Below are positions 35,687-49,082 of a stretch of 64,000 nt of DNA, in pieces; the stretch's first letter is position 1, and each line of letters begins with the position of its first letter. Source of the stretch: Mesaphorura yosii (taxonomy: Eukaryota > Arthropoda > Collembola > Poduromorpha > Tullbergiidae); the NCBI GenBank assembly GCA_009869945.1, contig WIXG01000002.1:62001-126000 (forward strand), read 5' to 3'. Under the pieces are notes generated by a model, which was not told the DNA's origin, ran no database searches, and saw only the letters and a list, made by a program, of their open reading frames with translations. A program made the translations under genes and the position numbers.

Positions 35687-38600
35687 ATGATTTTATCAAC
35701 ATGCTCCGTCAACTCGATGATGAAAGCATGCAACTCCAGCGAATCTACTGACGTACTTGAACCCAAAGATCAGCATCAGCACCAGAAATACCTGAACGGC
35801 ACGACCAAGTACAGATTTAACCACGGCAGTGCAAGCAGCAATTATGTCGCCGATTTAGCGTTGGTGCACAGCCAGAGCAGCAGAACAATTTCGGAGGGGC
35901 TCCTGCATCCTGTTGTAACAATGCCGAGAGATACTCATCAGACTCATCCGCGGCAACCACACCAGTTGGTTCAACTTCAGCAACAACAAGCATTTCACAA
36001 AAATGGTAAGGATCTGGTTCACATTTCGGCATAAATAATTGTACAGGGCAAGACTTTAAATGGACACGACATGAAATGTCAATGACTTTATGACTGAATA
36101 GGCCTGAGAAATTGCAAAATGGATTAAAAATGCATCATCTCGTAAGTTTCGAAGTAGTTCACAAGTCCAATTAGCAAGAATTCATCACCGTCATAAAACA
36201 AATGGAACCCCTTTTAGCAAGTTCTTATATTTGTCTACGCGTCTAAAATTGACCTTGACATTGATATTGGAATAGTGGCACAATGGTATAATAATGCGAT
36301 TTGATCCATCTTAGTATCTATGGCGAATGTTTAAATACTCATCCATATAAGGCACAGTGCATTAGCTCATGTCTAAAATAGCAATAGCAAATAGACTTGA
36401 TCAAGGGTTGGGTCGGGTCCATCGTGCATATTTTGCCAGCAGCTCAACATGTACGAATTCTGTGTCCTGCTGAATTCTGAATTAGGTTGCTAACTCGAGT
36501 CTTGACGATGCGAAGGTCTCATATAAACAGCTCTGGCTAATATCAATTGTGTTAGTTTTTTCTTTTGTGCCTGGTGTAGGAAATGTACGCTACTTTGTGT
36601 CACGGTATGAGTCATTTAGTAACGTTCTGTAAAGATCTTTGCAAAGAGCACTTCAAGCAGCACAGCAGGCATGTACAACGGACACAAAACGGATAGTTTA
36701 TTGTCTCATCTGCACGCAATGCTTTTTGTGATGCCTTGATTTTTTATGTGCTGAGCTGAACACTTGAATGGAAGAGCAGCACCTTGAATTGTGAGGACCG
36801 GTCCTGGTCTGGTTTTGATGTCATGATCAAAATATGCAGGTGGCACATTAGGTTGAAATAGATGTTTAGCTCGCAGGCTATTTCGTGACAACTCTGATTT
36901 GTTTTGGTGTTTGATCATGTAACAGCTGCAGACATTGAAGACCGTGAGAACTTAAAGATCTCATGCTTGCTAATGAAGTCGGTTTAACTATCACTTAACT
37001 GTGAACAGCAGACAGAGAGCACGTAAGCCAATTATGGTTATTGTAACTCATTTAATGTGTTAAGCTCAAAGGACGATAAGCGACAAGCGAGCAGTTGCAG
37101 ATATTTCTCGCTAATTAAACCAATTTAAATGATTAACGTTTATCAATGCGTATAATTTGCGAATTGTGAACTGCCGAGTTTTGTAGTTGCGCATCATGCT
37201 CTAATTGATGCTACTACTGGAGCCACTCGTGGCTCGTGGCTTAGATGGTTAGCTCAGATGGCATAATGCTGGAAAGCACGTTCCGTTCCATTCCCATACT
37301 TTGTGCTGCTCTTACTGATTAGGTAATTAGTCAAGTCCTAATGATTTCAGTTACTGCACTGATATGTGCTGATGACTTTGCTGCACTTACATTGTAAAAT
37401 CGAACAGTGCAGTGTGCAGCATCGTAAAATGTCGTGCAACCATCTAAGCCTGAGTCTGACATGATCTCTAACGTAATTATTTTAATGCATTTTGCATAAT
37501 TTTTGTCTCGTGAGTTGACTTGTGTCGTAACCTAAATTTTATAATGCATGCGACGGAAAATTGCAAGGCGCTGCACGCATGAAACAGGTATTAAATCATG
37601 GCGGCTTGGCTGGCTCGTGAATCACCATATCATTATGGTACTCAGGAACGACATGTATTGAATTGGTGAACCCACTCGAAATCTTTGTCAGAGCTGTCTC
37701 TGTGTGTTATTTGCGACAATGTTGTCATTCATTCGTTTCGTGCCTTTAAGCCTGTACCTGTGCCTTCGGCACAGTCGAACAATCTCTCTGATTTGTCGTA
37801 TCAAACTTCAGCAAACATTGCGTCAATGCGTGAGGCCGAAACTGAAACTGAGATGCCACGACAATTTCATGGACTATGGAATTTCCACATGGCACGGCAG
37901 GCATGGCAAGAGTTTGGGTTCAGTGGCTTTTCATTGTAGTGCAGCAGCAGTGTGAATGAGACGGAACCAAAAGCGGAACGAATGTGACTGCTTTATGTGT
38001 GCCATGTTTCGTAGGCATGACAGGTCACAGATATGAAACTCTTAATCAGCAAGTAAACACAACAAAACTAGTGTATAGCAGAGACACGGACACGAAGTGA
38101 TTCAGAGAACGTGCAATAATGTTTTTTTGGTATACACAGGAATCATGAAACAAATGATAGCGAAATGAGAAATGAGCGAATTTCTGCGGTGCACGAACTG
38201 CGAACTTTATGAACTCTGGCTTTGGCTGGGCTGGCGGCAGGTTTTTTACAAATGTGCACCACGCCTTGATTAGAAACGACAGACGAATATCACATACGTG
38301 GTGTGCGTATGCAAAAGACGAAACTACGACACTATACTAATTTGAGTTTAATACAATCAAATTCTATTTATGGTGTTCCTGTGCGGCATTCTGAACCATA
38401 TGCATGTTTATTTATTAACTTGGACTTGGACCGCCTCGGCTTTGTCTAACCATCTGCTGAAATTGATGTACAGCAGCCTCAGCCTCCACAGAACTCTCAA
38501 TTAACATTAATCATACCAGACACAGCCACATGCATGGGTACCAGTCGACAAATCCCAAAATAACGATGATGACTAACGCCGCGGCTTTACCAAGTAAAGT

Positions 38601-41600
38601 AAAGTCAAAGTCAACTGATTGAGAGTCGTGTTACTTGACTCGACTTCATTTCCCTTTCATAAACCCAAGTGTTGTATGGATAGGTTTGTTGTACCGAGTT
38701 CATAAGCGACCACATGAGGACAAGAATGAAAGGAAACCTCGCCACACTCAATCATTTCATAGAGGAGAAGAAGGCGAAGTTGAATTGGAATTGAGGGATG
38801 TGACTTGTTAAGATTCTTTTTATTTGACGAAGAGCCTGTTACGAGACTAAAGGCCTAAACTGAAAGATAGTCATGAGGAATGGAGAGTTGATTGGAAGTC
38901 AGGCAAGGCAAGCCTACGCCGCGCTGCACGCGTTGGCATTTCAACAGAAATCAAAGAAGGGTCTTTTGTCTTGTTACGTCACTTTGCTTTTCGCATTGGA
39001 AACATGTTCAGGCTTAAATCATATTAATTCGGGAGAAAATAAAAATCCCGGTGGGTACTAAAGCTGAGTTAAAGCTTGCTTGGGGGTTGACAAAAATGAG
39101 AGAGCAGAGCAGAGCAGGGCGTAGAATAAGACGAATCGAGGGTGCATGAGAAGTGAGGGATGACGATGATAATGCGGGCCGAGATGAGTCATCCCGATTT
39201 TACAATTTCGGAATAGCATTTGTTGAAATGGGGAGGAAATACTTTGGAACAAGCGTAAAATAATCATTTCTTATACTCTACAAATACACACAGCATTTCC
39301 CTTCAACTTGATGCTGATGCAGGCGTTTATTCTTGTAAAGCCAGCATTCACATTTGGTAGAATTTTGAATTTTAGGGTTGCTCGTGTAACACAAGACATT
39401 ACTTCAATTTCCCTGCAGCTGAAGTATCGATTTGGTTTTGAAACGAAGTATTATGAAATGCTTGAAGTCTGTGCTCATAATTTTATTTATTACTTAATAC
39501 CAGAAGATATCACGAGAATGAAAAGGGAAACTGAGTTTCTATTTCCAACATTTCAGGGACTTTATTGCATAGTTACATAATTGCATTCAGCAAATCGGAG
39601 TACGAGAACTTTAAATCTTATGCAGATGCACGGTTTTGCCTTACATGAAATAGTAAGTATCAATCAATCAGATAATGAAGCAGCAGCTAAATTTTAGTTT
39701 GAAGGTTACAGTTTCGTTATTGAAGATTTGAAAAGGTTAAATATTGAAGTTAAGCACAATCATTCGTTGATCGTCGGTGTGTTCATTGCCATTTCCTGCG
39801 TGTTACCTCACACTTAAACATCAATTCTTGAAGCGACAGTTCTGACAAGAAACTGCAATGCGCCTTGTTGACGTAGGCAATGAATCTTAATGGCAATAAC
39901 TCGCGACCAGGCAGGTGCGAAAGGAAATTACATAGACTTTCAGAGTTTACGACTCTTAACATGTTTTTTCGTTGAAATCTTCTGCCCGACTTAATTCATG
40001 TGTTTAAAATTGTTGTAGAACTTATATGAGTTGTCAGCATTCCCGAGCCGGCAGAATTGTCGCTTTTCATATCCTAGTGCGCCATGCCTCCCTAAATTGC
40101 TTCTGAACAGGCTTTCGAATAAAATATGAAGATTTGAGTTTAAGTATTAGTCGCATATTTCATGCCCGCTCATGCTCTTGGCAAAAATATTTGTTTCGAA
40201 GGAGAAAGCAAGTTCGAGTCCGAGTTGAGAAATTACTTTCTACATATTAAAGTAATAAACGAGAAAGGACAAACGACAAAAGAGCATTTTTGAATTGAAT
40301 CAAAATAGCAGTTAAACCTAAACCCCAAATTGCAGACTGGATTCTTCGAGTTGTTGGCTGACATTTTGTCAAGATTTACAACATGGGGGACGGGAGGTTA
40401 CTTTCTTCGAATGCTCAGTTCTTTTGTACTGCCCACCAAAGATTCTCTCGCTTGCTAACAGAAAAGAAGTCTGCATCATTCTTAAATGCGAATGGCGACA
40501 ATATCATTGCCATTGCCACATTATTTGGTTTGGTTTCTTATAAACCAGTATTAATGCTTTATAGCGCCGTTTTCAAGTGCAACGTGTGCGGGTGAGCGAA
40601 ATCGGACAGAACAGAGAAAAGCGATTTGAAAACACACATTCTGCTTCTGAAGTTCACCAGTTCGATTCGATTCTTTCATTCTAACAAGAAAATCGGTGTC
40701 CATGATGCTGCAAGAAAAAAGACACGAGGAAGTGAAAGAAGACTTCTCTGCCATGATTACTCGACAAATCCTATCAATGCATGACAAATCGAAGGGCAGC
40801 AGAATGATGCAAGTTCAAGTGTGCGTGCGTGCATTGTGCATCGTGCTTCGGAAATCGAATCTGCGCTCAGTAGCGGCCCAGCGTGACGGTGGCATTATGT
40901 ATTCTTACTTTGTACTCGAGACATGCTGTATAATTTGTAATATAATGCTTTACGGCTTTGGCTTTACTCCGAGTCTGCCATTGCTGATGGACCGAACCCG
41001 ACTACGTTGGCATTGGAATCATATTATACTCGTTTTCCTTGCAAGACTCTCAAGTAACTTTAACAAGTGAAAGTAGCAAAAAGTAATAATAACCATCGCC
41101 CCATCATCATTACCATCACAAGTGCAAGATTTTGTTTTGTGCGAGACGTTCATCTTCCAAAGAGAAAACTGAAGCGGAGTTGGGGAATGAAAATGAATAA
41201 ATCCCCTCGCTCCCTTCCTCCGTCATCTTTGTATAACTGACACCATCCCGGCTCGGCTCGAGCTTGGATTATTCTGCCCTGGCGTGCTGCGTGCAGGAGG
41301 CGCTAGAAATACGCACACGCTGATCGGGACTTTGGAAATAAATGTGAATTCTGTTGAGATTTGATGCCCGGAGCAAAGACAGAAGAATGGCACGTTTGCA
41401 AGTTAGTAGCACTGCGCCGTTTCCGTATGGAAATGAATATGAGCGCAGCATTTTGAGTTTTTTTTTAGAATTGAAGCATTTAATCTTTGTTTAATAACAT
41501 TATGGCTGTTTTCGGGTTCTCACTCAGGAGCAAAGTTTGATACATTGGAACAATGTGTAGCAAAAATGACGCAGCACGAACTTTAAACTTCATTAAATGT

Positions 41601-44600
41601 ATTAGAATTCATTTATCCTGCCTTCATACAATATTCCAAAGAGCATCAGCGCAATGAAATGAAAAATTATTGTGAGGGTAGACGGCAGATAAACGAAAGC
41701 TGTGCTTAGCAGAAGAAGACTCCGTGGGTCTACCGAGAGAATGCGAGGCAACGCAGTGTGTAAAGTTTGAGCTGGCTAAATCCGATTTTTGAAAAGCAAA
41801 AACTCCGACACTCCAAGCTGAATGATGCCTGAAGAAATATGCGCATAAAGAAAGTCGCTACTCGCTATCTTTCATATTTATATCCTTTTTAAATATCAGC
41901 TCTTCGTTTGTTTCAATTTGGCTAGACTACTGAATGCATTACCGTTATTATGATGACACGATGCGGATGCAGTCGAGAGTGAAAGCCTCATAATGGTTGG
42001 AAGTAATGTCGCGTGGAGTGGAAAGGTATCCAAATGCAAGCGTCTTGAATATGAAATTATGCAAAGCAGATGAGGCCGATGAGACAGGGAGAAACTGCCT
42101 TGCCTTTCTGATACAGTTGAATTTTAAATTAAATACTTATCTTTCATTTAGAATTTCAATTAAATGGCTCCTGAAAGTGGATAGTCGGCTCGTCGGCTAG
42201 TTCGCATGTTAAATGTGCTGGTGGTTTAAGTGTGATCGTAATTGTTTGTCGCCTGTACTGCTTGCCATTAAATTACGGCGTCCTTTCTTTACTCGAGTCT
42301 ACAGCCATTTAGTTTTAAATTGAAGAGAAATCATACGAGAGCGTATATTGAAGCTGGGTTTCTGCTTCGTTTGTGCGGTTGGAGTTGTGTCAGGAATTTG
42401 ACGAAAAGCATTGCATCTAATTGCATCTTTCTGAAATAATTGCGCACGTGAATGCCGGTGTCGATAATGAGTTGGACTGACGCCTATCGCGCCACTGCCT
42501 GTATATGTTCGTATCCTATTTCAACTTTTATTTTGGTGAGATGTGAATGCAGAGTAAATTAGAAGCGGTTTTAGAGCTCACTGGTTGCTAGTGCCTCACA
42601 GGCTCTTATTACAATTGCTCTATTACACTGAGCACGCTGACTGGCTGACTCTGAAGAGAGAAGGATGTGATGGGAGGAAGAACTCATTTCATTTGACTAA
42701 TTATTCTCCAGTTGTAATTAAAAGCCTTGGTAGGCAGAACGATGAATGCGACGGAGACTAGGAAGTAAAAGAAAATGCATCCGATGGAATTAGTTTGAGT
42801 TTGAGAGCCTCTGTTATGTATTTTTCTTATTCTGTGCATTTGCTCTCGCCGGTGCGGAAGTGCATTGCAATGCAAATGTAAATTCAACAATTTATACGAC
42901 TCACGACTGAAAGAGAAAGTGCACTGCGACTGCCGAAATGGCATTTCACATTATTGCACTATTAAGCCTGACTGAGTGCAGTGTGCAGCAGGAACAGTAC
43001 AGATTGTTTTGAATAAATGCTGGCTCGGTTTGGCTGGTTGGGTGTTGAGTTGAGTGAAAGACTAAAGTGGAGAGACAATTGCGACAGCGAATGAGCGAAA
43101 GAAATAATAAGGAAACTCTGTTCATGAGGTTTTTATTTTTACTGCGTCTCGTCATGCATGGCGATAGCGCGTGGCATGTCTTCATCGTTTCCTTATTCGT
43201 CTCCGGTTTTATTCATACCGTGGGATTTTAACATCACAATTTGTTAGGCACATTAATGTGCGCTGTGAAATGCAGCGAGTAACTAAAAATTATTCTCGCT
43301 GCAGTGGGAATAATTTAAGTCGAGCCTGGAAGAAAAGAAGAAACAGAAGGCGAAGCATGTGCAGCATTTGCATTGGTAATGAAACTGATGAACGTGAACT
43401 TCACTTCTGCATGGAATTGTTGCATTCGGACAGAGGCAGAGTCGTCACTGTAAAGATTCACCTGAGCACTGTATTATTCATTGGAGCAGAATCTGCAACG
43501 TAGACAAGTATCTGAAAGCCGAGACTTTCATCAGATCAGATCACTCGTAAATTTGTTGAGAAAATATAGGGTCTTTCTAATCTCGATTGTTTTCCCGTCC
43601 CTCGTCTTTCTTTCTCCGGAACGTGCGTGCGTGAGTTTTTATTTCACTTGTGCATTTTGTTATCGTAGCCCATTATCATCCCCATTTACGGATCCTACGT
43701 CCTTTGGCAGTACAATGTAATGAAGAGAGAATTGCTGAAATAAGAAATTGTATATAAACTCCTTGTATTAGGAATTCATTAGCATTCTTATTGGATTTTA
43801 TTTCCACTTGTCTGACGACTTGTTAAGCAGCTCTTAAGCTAAGCTTGAGCTCAGTGCCTGTGTATTTGCCATGCCTGGAGGCTTGGTCTTGACTTCGTTT
43901 AACTTTCATTCTTTTCCAACTTTGATTGCACGATAATACGTGAATGGCAATTCACTTAAGTTTTCGTCCTTCTCTGAGAATCTTAAATTTTGAGAGTAAA
44001 GACGAAGGATTATTGCCAACCTTGTGATAGCTTCTTTCATTATGCAGCTAGTTCAGCTACTGTGTCCTTGTTGGCAACGGTTTTACTGTAATTAAAGTGC
44101 AAAGTTCAAGTCCTGAACCCTGAACATAGCAAGTGGCACTTGTCATATTGGCAAAATTCACGCCTTTGTCAAGTGTTAGCTGTTATTCGATTTTTGTTTA
44201 CATCCTGTCTTATCTTAACCTGATACTTTAATGTCTCTTGAAAATTGAGATGATCTCAAAATGTGTTATTTTCTTGAAACAGGCAGATTATTTTGCTGCG
44301 ACAAGCAGTAAACTCGAAACCTCGGAGTCCCGAATGAGTAATGGTTCTTTGTGTTCAAAGGTGCTGACTAATCACTGTGCTGAGTCTAAATGAACTGTCT
44401 GCAAAGTTTATTATCTCAACCTCAGCCTAAGCAAGTCATTTTGATGTTGTAATCGAGATTCATGTGTTTGTCTCGTTGATTTTATTTACGACGAGAAGCG
44501 ACGACAAAAGTGGTCGGATGACAAAAGCGTATTTACTTCCACGTGTTGTTCTTTTCTTTGTCGACAAGTCATAAAAGACGCCGTAATCCACGAGTAACCA

Positions 44601-47600
44601 TAAAACTTGATTTTATTACCCACTTAAATCTGCTGTGTGTGTCGTTGATGAAGTGGAACATAAATATGAGTGTCATGTCATCGGCGGTAATTTCTTTGTG
44701 GTGCAACGAAAGTTATGCTTATATTGTACTTAGCCAATCATTTATGCTATCGTTAGAAGTGTTTGACGCTAAATTCTCTGAAGAGGAGCAAATAGCAAAG
44801 AGATTGGACCGTTGCACCCCGAATTATGACTATAATTCAAGTTCGTCGTCTTAAGACTTGGCACTGCCAACTTTGCTGGTACAGCACTTGATTTATTCGA
44901 TGATGCAGCAAGGAACTGCATGTTTATGATGATGTACGTACTATAAACTATAAAACGTGCACTTTTCCCTCGCCGCCTGAAGGAGTGCGCCAAGAAGACA
45001 GGGAGTTCTGACGCACGGTAGCGTAGCGTAGTCGGTACTTATTGTTCATTCGACACGTGCTCCTGTCCTTCCGTTTCCTCCGGGCTGCGCTACGGTTCCT
45101 GAAACATGAAGTCCATATCGATATTCAACCATTACATCTTTTGCAGATCTTTCCATGTAGTTTACTTGATTTTTCTCTTTTACTGCACTTTTAAATGTAA
45201 TCTAATATCGTGCCACGGGAGAAGAAGCGAGAAACTAACAAGCGAGGGAGAAAGACCGACATGGGAAAAAGTAAAAGTTTCGTCATAAAAATTCTTGCTT
45301 GTACCAAGCACGATCGCGATCGGGCACGGACACGAGCCTTGAAGTTGGTGAAAGCGAAGCGGTCCTCCCCTATTAGGGGCAATAACGATAAATTTTGTTT
45401 GTTACAATATTGGAAGACATGCCGCGTACTTTTTAAGAGAAAAAGTGTCGGATCCGAACGCGGTAGGAAGGGAAATAATGTCTTTCAGCGTGTTGCATGT
45501 CAGCAGGCTCCTCGATTTCTTCACTTACAACTTGTTTTGGAACTCTAAATAAGAAACTGGGAGAGCAGGCAGGGCAGAAAGTGTTGATGTTGATGCAATA
45601 CTGCGTGATCGTGATCGAAGCAAAGTATTTGAATTTGGTTTCGGGCACGTTCAACCCGAATGTTGGCTATTGGGGGACACAAAGTTCAAAGGATGTCATG
45701 CAGAGCTTGTTATGAGAGGAAATTGCGCTGTAGCGTACTTCAAAGGAATTAAACAAGGCATCCTTGCAGTCATTAAAGATTATCCTCTGTTGTCCTTGTA
45801 TGCAATTCTGTCTTGGCTTACAGGAGGTTATTGAAATTAAAGACAATTTATGAACTCTTTCAGGTGCACTAAATGAAATATCATTGCATTAGATTGTAAG
45901 CAGCATGTATTTTATTAGAGGGAGCACAGAGAAAGCGAGAGTACACGTTACACATGCACGAGCTTAAAGGGGAAAGACGCAGAACAATTTACGGAATAGT
46001 TGATAGGATTAAGGAATTTTTGAGAGGATGTGTGCTTCCTTCGACTTTAAAAAAATACACGAGTCAGGAACTGCCACTAAAAATATATACACAGAGCTTC
46101 AATCTTCCGCTGCACGAACGCGGCACGCGGGCTAGTGCTGGTACAATATTTTGTTAAACCCCAGGTTCCATGCCTAAAGAACCGACAAGAAAAAGCGAAC
46201 TCTGAATATTTCATAAGACAGTAAGTTGTTGTTACGCAGCAGTTTCGTTTATTAGAATTTGGTGTCGGTTGACTGCATTAAGCGAGTACCTTGTTGCACA
46301 CTTTGACTGCTTTCTTTTCCATCCTGCATATTTTAGGGTTATTATTATTTTGCATTATGTAATGTTACGACTGCTATGAGGACTTATGACTATTACTTTT
46401 TTACTGCACTTCTGCCGTCCAACTTTTCGACTTCGGCTCTGACTTCAGTTGCTTACATATATTTCGCGATTGAGTGGCACCGCTTCCGTACAATCCGTTG
46501 CCAGATTCCATTTTGTACGTTCATCGCTGAAAGTCACTTCGCAAAGAAAGCGAAGCAGGCACGCGTTTATCCGTCACCTAAATCATCCTTTTGAATTTCT
46601 TTTGTTGATCGCGCTATCACATTCAAAAAATGCATTTTGTAAAGTGTGAAATCAAAAGAAATCTGCGCGCATTCAAAATTACGATCACGATGAAAGTGGA
46701 AGTTCTTGAAGTGTAAAGCCTCATTTCATGCGTCGTACAGCGACAATTCACCTGAACTCCACGCCTGTCGTCAATTCTTTGCACACGCCAGTTCGTAGCA
46801 GAATGAGTAATTGAAAAATAGGAGAGTAGTTTTGCACTCAATAAGTAACGGGAAGTTAGACCTTGAATGGGGTGATTGAAATGAATGCAGCGTAGTAGAA
46901 GACTTGCAACTTGCGTCATTCATACACTGGAGATCTTTTATCTGGAGAAAGGACGAAATCGCGATGCCCTTTCTCGGAGACATGCACTGTTCGCCTTGGC
47001 CGCTGCTGTCCCTATTCTCCTGTGAGATGATAATCTTGGTTTGCTAGAGTGTCGAATGTTGTCTTTGCAGGGAGCTTAATACGAGTGAGTTTTGTTTTCA
47101 TGTCTCGCCTACATTACGTAAACATGCTGCACACTGAAGGGAGAAATACATCTTTGGCTCTTCGTGTAGTATCTTTTGGGCCAGAGAAAGTGAAAAGTAC
47201 AAAGTAGAAAGAAATATAATCGTGAAGATGAATATTGTCGTATAAAACCGGAGAAATTCGCGGATGTGCAATTTTCATAGTGCTTTCTCCTTTCTCTGCC
47301 CGTGCTGCCTGACTAACACGGGGAATATAACGTGTTCTGGATTGTGCGCGTTAGCACACTTGCTCTGTTCAAAGGAGAAAGCACAAATTCGGCTTTGAGG
47401 TTCCAGAGCCTGTGTTCTGGACCTTTCACTGCTGTTCGCCTGTCTGCTTGTATTTATTCACAGCAGTCCATTCTGTACTTCGCAGTTGTGAAGCGGCTTC
47501 GGATACCAGCACATCAGAATTAAACCTGTTCTTGGAGTTGGCTTTGTTTTGGCGGCGGCAAGTTGTTATTCACTTGCTCGGTATTGCTTACCAGTGTCCG

Positions 47601-49082
47601 AAGCAATTAAGAATTTATTTCAGTTTTGCGCATGTAAGCCGAAGTGCGGTTTGGAATCAGTTCAGTTATCTTTCTGCGGTTGTCGGCTCCAAGTCTTGGA
47701 GCGATGCTGAGTGCTTCTGTTCTTTAGAATTCCTGAACAATTTTTATTGTGAGACATTGCCAATCAGCTTGGATTTTGTGTAATGCCGATGAATTTACCC
47801 TGGCACTACAGTAGAGTGGAGAAAGTTGAACACTGAATGGAATACAGCTGACATCAAATCAATGAAACAATGGCATCCAAAAGTTGACAGCATGCAGACA
47901 GCAGCATGCTTTTGAATTCAGCGTTCTCTCGTACATGTGATAAGTTCAGGCAGATTTCTGAATTCCTGGAGTCTTACTAGAGGCTTTCGCTGGAAGTTTT
48001 CCATTCAATAAGCAAGAAACTTCAGCTGTTGTTTACATCAAATGTTCCCATGATCAAGCTTTTCAAGTCAAGTTCAAGCGAGAAGGTGAAGGAAGGGATT
48101 GAGAATAAAGGTAATATGATTTAGGTTTAATTAAGCACGAATCAGAAGCTGATTCGCTGCATGACTGACGCTTGAATACTCCCTTGTTTATTGATATATG
48201 AGGATTTGCGTTGAAACTTCAAAGTAAGGAGCGACATATGTTCGAGATTCCGGATCGTGTTACCTCTTTTCAGTTCCACCGGGCTCCAGAAGTTTTGTGT
48301 CTATTATTATCAAATATGCTGGTATTCCTAGGAAATCGCGTATTGATTTTTCGGAGAGATCTGTCAGTCTGGAAACAAACCAGATTATTTTCATTAACTC
48401 AAGCCAGACTCCGCAATCTGACACATGGCATATGAAGCAATGCACAATCCGTGGGTGGAATTACGAGTTCAAGGGCAACGTGTCTGGGATTTCCAGCCTA
48501 GCACGATTCCTGGACTTGTTTAAGCCGCATATAATTGGCTCAGGATAAAGTACCAAATTCTAACTCAATTTGTGCGCACTGCAAGAGCCAAAAGTTATCA
48601 TTCCTTCGCGCCACCACTTATCGAAACAATGCGCGAGATTTTCCTGACTTGCTTACTTTGCGTTCCGCCGGGCAAAGTGTAAATTACCGGACGGAGTGGG
48701 ATGCAAGAATTTCATGACACATTTTGACTTTACTTTGCTTCGCGTTTAGCATACTGATTCCCGGATGACATAAGTTATTGCTGGAAGCCACGGCTCAGTA
48801 TGAACTTGGTTAGATGACTTTACCAGATTAGTTTTGACTTTTGGACACTTTAACCGTAAAACTTTACTCTCGCGATTAGAATTTAGATTTCACAATGTCA
48901 TGCTTTATCCAACTCGACAGATTCTCTTTCTGCAGTCTTGTTACTTCTGTTATGCCCTCGTAGTTAACTGACTCTCCTTTATCTTTGTATTGCAGTGTCT
49001 GTGACAATGCGGGAAACCAAGAAGGGGCTCTCACGAGTTCAGAAATTAAAAAAGCGACTGTCACGGAGTTTTGGACGACTCG
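35687..49082 (+). CDS. First two coding exons of a large-intron gene; possibly CDK14/Eip63E-type kinase N-terminus
   Basis: Exon 1 (35687-36005) starts at a good ATG and encodes 106 residues. These are His/Gln/Ser-rich and disordered (QHQHQKYLNG, LVQLQQQQAFHKNG), with a strong GTAAGG donor. Exon 2 (48996-49082) is in matching phase and encodes VSVTMRETKKGLSRVQKLKK then RLSRSFGRLG. It has a strong GTAAGT donor, so the gene continues past the window. The basic KLKKRLSRSFGRL stretch resembles the short motif opening PFTAIRE/PCTAIRE kinases (MKKLRRTLSESFSRI in CDK14). Drosophila Eip63E is likewise a gene with huge introns and many first exons. That identity is a guess from 13 residues. The MRETKK Met in exon 2 could be an alternative start. 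The link between the two exons is by phase only. Confidence 0.4.
36006..48995 (+). other. 13-kb first intron of the large-intron gene
   Basis: No convincing coding exon on either strand. Open frames up to about 125 codons occur but lack family resemblance and change register freely. Base composition is mixed, with many short GAAAGTG and TGCAT-type words. A tRNA-like pol III promoter stands at 37250-37294. A deep intron of this kind often carries enhancers or alternative first exons, which cannot be told from sequence alone. Confidence 0.4.
37250..37294 (+). repeat. tRNA-like pol III promoter pair (possible SINE remnant)
   Basis: TAGCTCAGATGG at 37250-37261 is a perfect A box. GTTCCATTCC at 37285-37294 matches the B box with one mismatch. 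Spacing is tRNA-like (24 nt). The acceptor and anticodon stems do not form well, so this is not a working tRNA gene by eye. Confidence 0.35.

Noticed and set aside
37250-37294. Functional tRNA gene
   Set aside because: A and B boxes are seen, but acceptor and anticodon stems do not pair.
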